Shown here: one piece after another, positions 1-5,801 of the stretch
Layout of the letters: every line of letters starts with the position of its first letter
How positions within the stretch are numbered: the stretch's first letter is position 1
Assembly (NCBI GenBank): GCA_035513215.1
Contig: DATKCK010000036.1
Span: 1-34,269 of the forward strand
Length of the DNA stretch: 34,269 nt
Direction of reading: 5' to 3'
Source of the DNA: DATCZB01 sp035513215
GTDB taxonomy: Bacteria; Pseudomonadota; Gammaproteobacteria; Steroidobacterales; Rariloculaceae
Made by a program: the position numbers and the translations under genes
The notes under the pieces: generated by a model
The model's database searches: none
Told to the model about the DNA's origin: nothing
What the model saw: the letters and a program-made list of their open reading frames with translations, nothing else

Positions 1-1097
1 TTGGCGATCGCCTCGGCGACACTTTCCTGATAACGCTTCTCGGCTCGAAGCGCGCTCGCGACGAAGAAATTCCCTTCGTGACAGGAGTACTCGAGGATCT
101 CGTAGTCCGGCTGGGTCGTCAGCGTCATGCGAAGCGTCCAGGGTCGCTCGTACGTATGCGGATCGTCGACTGTCACGACATAGTTGATCATGTCGGGATC
201 GATGCGGGTGAAGCGTTCCGTCAGCACGGCATCCTCGCTCGTCAGATAACGCCCGAGACCGACATCTTCCGTGAGATTGGTGGTCTCGACGACGAGCGTA
301 TCGCCTTCGAAGTGCCCGACTGACGATCCCATGTACTGGCGCACGCCATCATCGGCCGGCGGGCGTTCGTCGAGCGGGATGATCCGCGTGTCATGCAGCA
401 TCTCGTAGCTGATTGCGACCTCGGTCGGCGACTGCACGATGCGCATGGCGTCGCCGTAGAGCGAGGGCATGATCGAGCCAACGATGCCGCGCGTGATGCA
501 ACGGTCGTAATAGGAGAAATCCTCCATCGTGTAGAAAGGCCCGTTGGCCTGACCGCCGCCGCCCCGTCCGGCCTGGCGCGCGCGTCCCTCGGCCGTCAGC
601 GCCGGCATCCGCCCGTCTGGCGGATCGATGAGGTAGGAGGTGTAGCCGAATCTGCGCGTGCCCGTTTCGCCCGAGTCGAGCGCGCTGAGCTGCAATCGCG
701 CGCGGCCCTCGAAGTCCTCGCCGCCCCGCAGGGCGCCGAGGCCGCCGCCACCGCCGCCGGCGCGCTCGAGAAACTGCTCGTTCGTCAGGCTTCGCTGCGT
801 GCTGTATTGCGCAGCGCGCTCCATCGGCACGCCGCTCATGTCGCGGCTCGTGAATGTGCCTTCGAGGTCGGGGTCGCCCCAGGACATGCGCGGCGTTTCC
901 CAGCCCGGGTCCGAGACGGCCGCGGCGGTTTGCTCGGCCGGCACGTACTGGCCGGACCGCGCCCCATCCTGCGCCTGCGCTCCAGTCACCCAAAGGCAGG
1001 CCAGCGCGAGCCCCGCGACCGGCGGAATCGATCGCCAACCATGGCACGAAAGATCAGCCAACCTGCCGCTCAGGGTATGCTCGATGCGGCTTTTCAT
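1..1097 (-). CDS. Secreted protein of the 'GDTLVVET' family (3' end outside window)
   Basis: The frame stays open from ATG 1097 to the window edge, giving at least 365 residues; the C-terminus is cut off by the window. A purine-rich ribosome site (GGAGGGAGAGG) ends right before the ATG. The N-terminus has an Arg/Lys-containing start and a hydrophobic stretch ending in AQA, so export is likely. Further on come a Gly-rich loop (GGGGGGLG), a segment with a single Cys before GSIMPSLYG, a QSPTEVAISYEM strand, and the signature GHFEGDTLVVETTNL. Four other proteins in this window carry the same signature in the same relative position. The function is unknown; I know of no characterised member. It is divergent from the paralogue starting at 1140 and probably shares its promoter region. 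Confidence 0.8.
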   Translation of the reverse strand, partial: MKSRIEHTLSGRLADLSCHGWRSIPPVAGLALACLWVTGAQAQDGARSGQYVPAEQTAAAVSDPGWETPRMSWGDPDLEGTFTSRDMSGVPMERAAQYSTQRSLTNEQFLERAGGGGGGLGALRGGEDFEGRARLQLSALDSGETGTRRFGYTSYLIDPPDGRMPALTAEGRARQAGRGGGGQANGPFYTMEDFSYYDRCITRGIVGSIMPSLYGDAMRIVQSPTEVAISYEMLHDTRIIPLDERPPADDGVRQYMGSSVGHFEGDTLVVETTNLTEDVGLGRYLTSEDAVLTERFTRIDPDMINYVVTVDDPHTYERPWTLRMTLTTQPDYEILEYSCHEGNFFVASALRAEKRYQESVAEAIA

Positions 1098-1126
1098 CCT
1101 CTCCCTCCCGCGCCCGACTATGCCGC

Positions 1127-1133
1127 TATAATA
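1127..1133. promoter_or_regulatory. Overlapping divergent -10 elements
   Basis: The 42-bp gap between the divergent starts at 1097 (minus) and 1140 (plus) contains a perfect TATAAT at 1127-1132 on the plus strand. On the minus strand the same bases read TATTAT (1133 to 1128), five of six matches. Plus-strand initiation about 7 bases after the box would fall at the A of the ATG at 1140, so that mRNA may be leaderless. Minus-strand initiation near 1121 would leave a leader of about 24 bases with a good ribosome site. I see no convincing -35 box for either direction. Confidence 0.5.
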
Positions 1134-1139
1134 CGGCCG

Positions 1140-1964
1140 ATGCTTCGCCGACTTCCAGCAGCCCTAGGTTTTCTCGTCGTCATCGCGATGGCGGTGCCGG
1201 CCCCCGCGGGTTTCGCTCAGGATCGCGAGCGGCCCGAGCGAATCGGCGGCAAGCCGAACCTCAACGGTATCTGGCAGGCGCTGAACACGGCCTACTGGAA
1301 TCTCGAGGGCCACTCCGCGGAGCAGCTCGAGGAGTTCTGGCAGCTCGGCGCCATCGCGGCAATCCCGGCCGGGCAAAGCGTCGTCGAAGGCGGCACGATT
1401 CCCTATCTGTCCGAAGCGCTCGCCAAGCGCGAGGAGAACCGCGCCGGCTGGCCGGCCGCAGACCCCGAAGCCAAGTGCTACATGCCGGGCATCCCGCGCG
1501 CAACCTACATGCCTTACCCGTTTCAGATCGTGCAGGGCGACGGCGACCTCCTTTTCAGCTACACCTATGCGAATGCCAATCGTCCGGTGTTCATGACGGA
1601 CCACCAGATCGCGCCCGTCGACAGCTGGATGGGCCGCTCCAACGGCTCCTGGGTCGGCGACACGCTCGTGATCGAGGTGAACTCGAATATCTCCGATACG
1701 TGGTTCGATCGCGCGGGTAATCACCACAGCAACGCCATGATCGTCACCGAACGCTACACGCTCATCGACGAGCACGTCATGCAGTACGAGGCGACGATTG
1801 ACGATCCGCAGACCTTCTCGCGACCGTGGACGATTCGGATGCCGCTCTATCGGCGCATCGAGGACAACGCAAGGCTGCTCGAGTTCAACTGCGTGGAATA
1901 CTCCGAGCAGCTCCTCTACGGAGACCTGATCACCGGCGGCCCTCCGCCGAACGAGGCTCAATGA
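1140..1964 (+). CDS. Secreted protein of the 'GDTLVVET' family
   Basis: A 274-residue protein. The frame is open much further upstream, but that part overlaps the opposite gene; ATG 1140 gives a clean signal peptide (hydrophobic run, cleavage around GFAQ at residue 27). The mature part shows the family plan: KPNLNGIW (38-45), CYMPGIPR (113-120), IVQGDGDLLFSY (130-141), SWVGDTLVIEVNSN (170-183), then ERYTLID and DPQTFSRPW. There is no Shine-Dalgarno sequence, and a TATAAT box lies 7 bases before the ATG. A DUF6152 gene follows 54 bp downstream. The pairing of these two families recurs at 25806-28215. No enzymatic motif is recognisable; the role is unknown. Confidence 0.8.
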   Translation: MLRRLPAALGFLVVIAMAVPAPAGFAQDRERPERIGGKPNLNGIWQALNTAYWNLEGHSAEQLEEFWQLGAIAAIPAGQSVVEGGTIPYLSEALAKREENRAGWPAADPEAKCYMPGIPRATYMPYPFQIVQGDGDLLFSYTYANANRPVFMTDHQIAPVDSWMGRSNGSWVGDTLVIEVNSNISDTWFDRAGNHHSNAMIVTERYTLIDEHVMQYEATIDDPQTFSRPWTIRMPLYRRIEDNARLLEFNCVEYSEQLLYGDLITGGPPPNEAQ

Positions 1965-2018
1965 ATCGCTGGCCTGCCGGGACCGACGCAGGAACGCGCT
2001 AAACACGAGGTACCACCG

Positions 2019-2429
2019 ATGTCACGCTCAACCCTCACTGCCTTTGCGCTGGTCGCGCTGTCGACGGCGACGGCCGTTCCGGCCCGGGCGCATCATTCAT
2101 TCGCCGCGGAGTTTGACATCAACCAGCCGATTCAGCTGCGCGGCGAAGTGATCCGCATGGAGTTCACCAATCCGCATTCGTTCATCTATCTGAAAGTCAC
2201 GACCGACAGCGGCGAGGTGCAGGAATGGGCGATCGAGGGCGGAGCGCCGAATGCGCTGATTCGCCGCGGCTGGAATCGCGACTCGCTGCCTGCCGGCACC
2301 GAGATCACCGTGCTCGGCTATCGCTCGCGTGACGGCGCCCTGCGCGCGAGCGGCGGTGCCGTGACGCTGCCCGATGGATCGGAGCTCAGCGTGACGTCGG
2401 TCGGGATCGGCGCGCCGAGCACAGACTAG
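2019..2429 (+). CDS. DUF6152 family exported protein
   Basis: A 136-residue protein with a signal peptide ending in ARA, so the mature protein would start with His-His (HHSFAAEFD). The rest is a compact beta-rich domain: GEVIRMEFTNPHSFIYL, EWAIEGGAPNALIRRGW, and a C-terminal strand pair (GTEITVLGYRSRDG, GAVTLPDGSEL). These features match DUF6152, a family without known function. The AHHSF start and the NPH motif are family hallmarks and are kept in diverged form in the four other copies here (9223, 25806, 27023, 31185). The start at 2019 has only a weak ribosome site (CGAGG). It lies between GDTLVVET genes in the same direction, so they are probably cotranscribed. Confidence 0.85.
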   Translation: MSRSTLTAFALVALSTATAVPARAHHSFAAEFDINQPIQLRGEVIRMEFTNPHSFIYLKVTTDSGEVQEWAIEGGAPNALIRRGWNRDSLPAGTEITVLGYRSRDGALRASGGAVTLPDGSELSVTSVGIGAPSTD

Positions 2430-2445
2430 CGGCAGGGAGAACAAT

Positions 2446-2841
2446 ATGGCGAAGATCCTGAAAACTGTTGCGAGTGGCCTCGCTCTCGGAGGGCTCGTCT
2501 CGTTCCTTTCTGTTCCGGGCCTGGCCGACGGGCCGCAGGCGATCGCGACGGCGGCCCAGCACGCGGGTCTTGCGGCAAACAGCGGCGACATCGACGGCGT
2601 GCATCGGCATCTGCACCACACGCTGAACTGCCTCGTCGGACCCGAGGGCGAAGGCTTCGACCAGTCCGCCGGCAATCCATGCCAGGCGGCGGGCGGCGCG
2701 ATACCGCAGACGTCGGACGCCGAATTGCGAATGAAGCTGATGGAGATCGCGGGGCAGGTCCGCAGCGCCATCGGCAACAACGACCTCGCTGCGGCGAAGG
2801 AAGCAGCGACGGCTGTCCAGGAGATGCTCGCCGCCGGCTAG
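2446..2841 (+). CDS. Small secreted helical protein, His-rich segment
   Basis: A 131-residue protein with a signal peptide (KILKTVASGLALGGLVSF, cleavage near GLADG). The mature part is predicted to be mostly helical: an Ala-rich helix, then VHRHLHHTLNCLVGPEGEG with four His and one Cys close together, a second Cys in NPCQAAGG, and a C-terminal helix pair (LRMKLMEIAGQVRSAIG, AAAKEAATAVQEML). The His/Cys cluster could bind a metal, and the two Cys could form a disulfide; there is no CxxCH, so no covalent c-type heme is expected. The ribosome site CAGGGAGAA is well placed. It follows the DUF6152 gene by 16 bp and is likely in the same transcript. I do not recognise a characterised family. Confidence 0.75.
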   Translation: MAKILKTVASGLALGGLVSFLSVPGLADGPQAIATAAQHAGLAANSGDIDGVHRHLHHTLNCLVGPEGEGFDQSAGNPCQAAGGAIPQTSDAELRMKLMEIAGQVRSAIGNNDLAAAKEAATAVQEMLAAG

Positions 2842-2961
2842 GCGCGTCGCGCTCCGTCGGGCTCGCGCCGCGCTCGCGCCGCGCTCGGCTCGTGCGGGGC
2901 TCTCTCGCGGGGAGATACGGCTGTCGCGACCTGCGTCGGCCGCGTGCGGCGGTTTGGCGCC

Positions 2962-2970
2962 TGTTATCAT
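2962..2970 (+). promoter_or_regulatory. Candidate extended -10 promoter for the HAD gene
   Basis: TGTTATCAT at 2962-2970 combines a TG extension with TATCAT (five of six matches to TATAAT). Initiation near 2977 would give a leader of about 33 bases carrying the GAAGAGG ribosome site of the gene at 3010. No good -35 box is seen, which is acceptable for an extended -10 promoter. Confidence 0.35.
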
Positions 2971-3009
2971 GCGCGCGGTTTTGAGCATCGATTCTGAAGA
3001 GGCACACGG

Positions 3010-3735
3010 ATGGCGATCACCGGCCGCTGGCCACGCGCAATTTTCTACGACTCCAAAACGACTCTCTTCGACTGGGCCGGCGCATGGCAGAAGGCGGCAT
3101 CGCAGCTCATTGAGAAGCGTAACGCCAGGGTCGGCGTGCAGGACTTCGTCGAAGTCTGGGTCAAGAATTTCGAGGGCCTGCATCGCCGGGCGGCGTTCTA
3201 CCGCTATGCGCAGGTTGCGGATCTCGCGCGCGAGTCTCTGATGAATACCTATCGCATGTTCGGTATCGCGGGCTCGCCCGACGATGTCGAGGCGTTTCTC
3301 GCTCTGCAAGGCGAGGTCGAGCTGTTCGCAGATACTGAGGAGGCACTGACCAACCAGCAGAAGCTCGGGGTCAAGGTGTTCATCTATTCGGACGTCGAGA
3401 CGAAGTATCTCAACATGTACGTTTCGAAATTCAGGCGCTTCAAGCCGGATTTCTGTGCGACGACCGAGGAGGCGGGAGTCGCCAAGCCCAACCCGCGCAC
3501 CTATAACTGGGTCCTGCGCAAGACCGGCATGGAAATGCGCGACGTGCTCTACTGCGCCGCTCCGGTGTTCGACGTTCAGGGCGCCATGGCGATGGGCATG
3601 CTCGCGGCTTGGCTCAGACGCCCGGAGGGACGGCTCTCGAAGGACACGCATACGGCCGGCAGCCTGGATGCGGACTACGAGGTCGAGAGCTTGCATGACG
3701 TGACGCGTATCATCGAGCTCAACCGCGGACCATAG
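3010..3735 (+). CDS. HAD-superfamily hydrolase, haloacid dehalogenase type II-like
   Basis: A 241-residue cytoplasmic protein; no signal peptide, GAAGAGG ribosome site. HAD motifs are in order: motif I IFYDSKTTLF with the nucleophile Asp14; motif II YSD with Ser127; motif III AKPNP with Lys159; motif IV region CAAPVFDVQGA with Asp188 followed by a Gly-rich helix start, as in (S)-2-haloacid dehalogenases. In that family the segment before the last Asp usually reads SxNxWD; here the Ser and Asn positions are Ala and Pro. Residue 16 of motif I is Lys rather than a small residue. The fold call is firm, the substrate is not: a phosphatase or an altered dehalogenase are both possible. It is the only clearly cytoplasmic enzyme among the secreted proteins of this cluster and seems to have its own promoter. 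Confidence 0.8.
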   Translation: MAITGRWPRAIFYDSKTTLFDWAGAWQKAASQLIEKRNARVGVQDFVEVWVKNFEGLHRRAAFYRYAQVADLARESLMNTYRMFGIAGSPDDVEAFLALQGEVELFADTEEALTNQQKLGVKVFIYSDVETKYLNMYVSKFRRFKPDFCATTEEAGVAKPNPRTYNWVLRKTGMEMRDVLYCAAPVFDVQGAMAMGMLAAWLRRPEGRLSKDTHTAGSLDADYEVESLHDVTRIIELNRGP

Positions 3736-3743
3736 AGAACGTG

Positions 3744-5132
3744 ATGAGGAAGCGACCAAAGCAACTGGCGGCGCTGACCGCGCTCGGGATCGCCTCCTCG
3801 GGCATGACGACGCTTGCGCAACAGCTCGTCGAGCTCGATTTCGACAGTGTCGGCCGCGGCGCGCCGCTCGAGCACGACGCCAACGATTTTCCGCTGACGG
3901 GCGCGACCCGGCCTTTCATGCCCTCCGGAGACAGTCCGACCGATTTCGTCGTCGGTGACCTGATCGCCGCCGCGGCCAACGGCGACGTGCCACCCGGCAT
4001 CGAGCCGCTCGAGCGAGACCTTTTCACGAGCGACGATTTCTATGCCGATCGCGAGCTGTGGATGGATCCCCGCTACTACCGCTGCAACAGCCCCGCCGCC
4101 ATCGAAGATCTGTGGGGCGCGAATCGCGGCGACATTATGGGCGACGACCCGCCGGAGACGGCGCCGTGGGGTTACTGCGATCGCGACTATCCGCTCGAGT
4201 CGATCGTCAGCCCCTATTCGTTCGAGGCAGCCGAGGCGCACTACAACGCACTGCTCGAGGAGACGAGAAGCCGCGGCGGCCCGACCGAGCACACCTATGC
4301 GACGGTTCCCGGCGAATGGACCGGCGTCTACGCGCATCCCGGCAACACGCCGAACAACCAGTACTGGTACCGCATGCGTCACCTTCAGGTGCCGACCGCG
4401 CTCTCGCTTCTGACCGAGGAATATCGAACGCGAATGGTTCAGGAGACCTACCATCAGGGCAGCACGAATGCGCCTCAATGGCAGTCTCAATACTGCTGGC
4501 CGGAGGGCTTCATGCGGCGCTGGCACGAGTTCGCCGTCTGGGAGCACTACATCATGGTGACGCCGAACGTCGTGCAGATCCTCGCCGGCGTCGTGCGAAA
4601 CTTCATCACGAACATCCACATCGGCCACGAGTTCAACTTGGACGGCGTCGTGCCGCGGCTCGGTGAGGACGTGCCGCGCTGGTACGGCGAGACCATCGGC
4701 TTCTGGGACGATGACGTGCTGATCACCTGGACGTCGAACATTCAGGGCTGGAAGGTGCACGCGGCGTTCGAGTTCTCGAACCTGATGCAGACGATCGAGA
4801 TCTACACGCCGATCAGGGACGAGGACGGTACCTTCGTCGGCCTGAATCACGAGGCGATCTTCTACGACCCGGAAGCGCTCGTCGAGCCGATACGCATCGT
4901 GCGGAATCTGATGAAGCAGGGCGAGTTCACCGACTCGGTGCCTTACGTCTTCGTCGAGTGCGTTCAGACGATCTTCCCGATCGAGGGCTACGCCACGCCC
5001 GTCGCACCCGGCGACGTGATCGACTACGAGGTGCCGGACATGTACGACCGTCCCTGGGCGCACATCTGGGAACAGTACTTCGAGCAGGGCATGCAGCGGC
5101 CCGAAGAGGACGACATCTTCAGCTTCGAGTAG
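3744..5132 (+). CDS. Large secreted member of the 'GDTLVVET' family
   Basis: About 462 residues from ATG 3744; GTG 3741 directly before it is an equal alternative, and the ribosome site is weak (AGAG). The signal peptide ends around LAQQ. The long N-terminal half (DPRYYRCN, WGYCDRDYPLES, YATVPGEWTGVYAHPGNT) is not found in the shorter relatives here. The C-terminal half fits the family plan: a Cys-Trp-Pro-Glu-Gly stretch (QYCWPEGFMRRW), a hydrophobic strand (NVVQILAGVVRNFITNIHI), then PRWYGETIGFWDDDVLITWTSN, which replaces GRWxGDTLVVETxN. Many Trp and Tyr residues suggest a beta-rich ligand-binding domain, which is an inference. It starts 8 bp after the HAD gene and ends just before a perfect palindrome. 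The function is unknown. Confidence 0.75.
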   Translation: MRKRPKQLAALTALGIASSGMTTLAQQLVELDFDSVGRGAPLEHDANDFPLTGATRPFMPSGDSPTDFVVGDLIAAAANGDVPPGIEPLERDLFTSDDFYADRELWMDPRYYRCNSPAAIEDLWGANRGDIMGDDPPETAPWGYCDRDYPLESIVSPYSFEAAEAHYNALLEETRSRGGPTEHTYATVPGEWTGVYAHPGNTPNNQYWYRMRHLQVPTALSLLTEEYRTRMVQETYHQGSTNAPQWQSQYCWPEGFMRRWHEFAVWEHYIMVTPNVVQILAGVVRNFITNIHIGHEFNLDGVVPRLGEDVPRWYGETIGFWDDDVLITWTSNIQGWKVHAAFEFSNLMQTIEIYTPIRDEDGTFVGLNHEAIFYDPEALVEPIRIVRNLMKQGEFTDSVPYVFVECVQTIFPIEGYATPVAPGDVIDYEVPDMYDRPWAHIWEQYFEQGMQRPEEDDIFSFE

Positions 5133-5138
5133 GAATAA

Positions 5139-5187
5139 CGGGGTCAGACCCCATTTATCGAAAGACGATAAATGGGGTCTGACCCCG
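5139..5187. repeat. Perfect 22-bp inverted repeat between convergent genes
   Basis: The arms at 5139-5160 and 5166-5187 are exact reverse complements with a 5-base loop (AAAGA). Each arm also contains its own palindrome, GGGGTC-A-GACCCC, so the element can fold as one long hairpin or as two small ones. It fills nearly the whole 57-bp gap between two convergent stop codons. Neither side has a T-tract, so it is not a standard intrinsic terminator. It resembles REP/BIME-like or IS200-associated palindromes. Only one copy is present in this window. Confidence 0.8.
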
Positions 5188-5189
5188 AA

Positions 5190-5783
5190 CTATTTGACGC
5201 GCTCGACCTGGATGAAGCCGTAGAGCTCGTCGGCCGAAAGGTGGTACGAATCCCCCCAGCGCGTCCCGGAGATCCGGACATGGTGACCGGCGCGCAGGTT
5301 GTATCGTTGCGATTGCATCTGCCGCCAGATCTGCCCGTTCTCGAGCGTCACGGTCAGCAGGTTCGGGCGCGATTCCTCGACGGCAGCGACTATGCTGCGG
5401 ATCTCCGGCTGTGATCCGCGCTCAGGCCTGTCGGCTTCCACGGGGAAGCCGAAGCTGTCGTCGCTGACGGCTTGTCGAGGGGCGGGTCGAGCCGGCTCCG
5501 CTACGCCGGCCGGAGTTGCCGTCGATGCCGGAGCAGCTTCGTTGGCATCGGCACCGATCGCCGTATCGGCTTTTTCGACCTCGGTTTCGGCGTGCGCTGC
5601 GTCACCGGCACGGGCCACCTCGACCATGCGCTCGTAGCAGGCGAAGCGTTCGAGGCTGTCCTCGATCGTGACACATTCGCCAACCGGTATCGTGAGGTCC
5701 TCTCGCTCCTGAGCGAATCGAGGCTGCGATAAGACGAGCGCGCCTGCCGCCACGGCTAGCGGCAGCGGCAGGCGCGTGCTCAT
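5190..5783 (-). CDS. Exported protein with CYD-like N-terminal and beta-rich C-terminal motif
   Basis: A 197-residue protein with a signal peptide (RLPLPLAVAAGALVLSQP, cleavage near RFAQ). After it comes CVTIEDSLERFACYERM, a two-Cys motif found at the start of several exported proteins (C-x-x-I-x-D-x-x-x-R-x-x-C-Y-D). A low-complexity Ala/Glu/Pro linker follows, then a C-terminal beta domain (LTVTLENGQIWRQMQSQRYNLRAGHHVRIS, ending GFIQVERV), a common small domain in proteobacterial exported proteins. The ribosome site GGGAG is well spaced. It lies 18 bp downstream of the broken TonB receptor on the same strand, so it may belong to that transcript. The precise role is unknown. Confidence 0.75.
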   Translation of the reverse strand: MSTRLPLPLAVAAGALVLSQPRFAQEREDLTIPVGECVTIEDSLERFACYERMVEVARAGDAAHAETEVEKADTAIGADANEAAPASTATPAGVAEPARPAPRQAVSDDSFGFPVEADRPERGSQPEIRSIVAAVEESRPNLLTVTLENGQIWRQMQSQRYNLRAGHHVRISGTRWGDSYHLSADELYGFIQVERVK

Positions 5784-5801
5784 GAGACGACTCCCGCAGC
5801 T

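Noticed and set aside
393..1139. Long N-terminal extension of the gene at 1140
   Set aside because: It would overlap the opposite coding gene for 700 bases and lacks a signal peptide; ATG 1140 begins a proper one.
3675..5063. 462-residue open frame opposite the large GDTLVVET member
   Set aside because: No recognisable domain; the plus strand has a signal peptide and family motifs.
5139..5187. Simple Rho-independent terminator
   Set aside because: No T-tract on either side, and the nested perfect arms are longer than needed; kept as a repeat instead.
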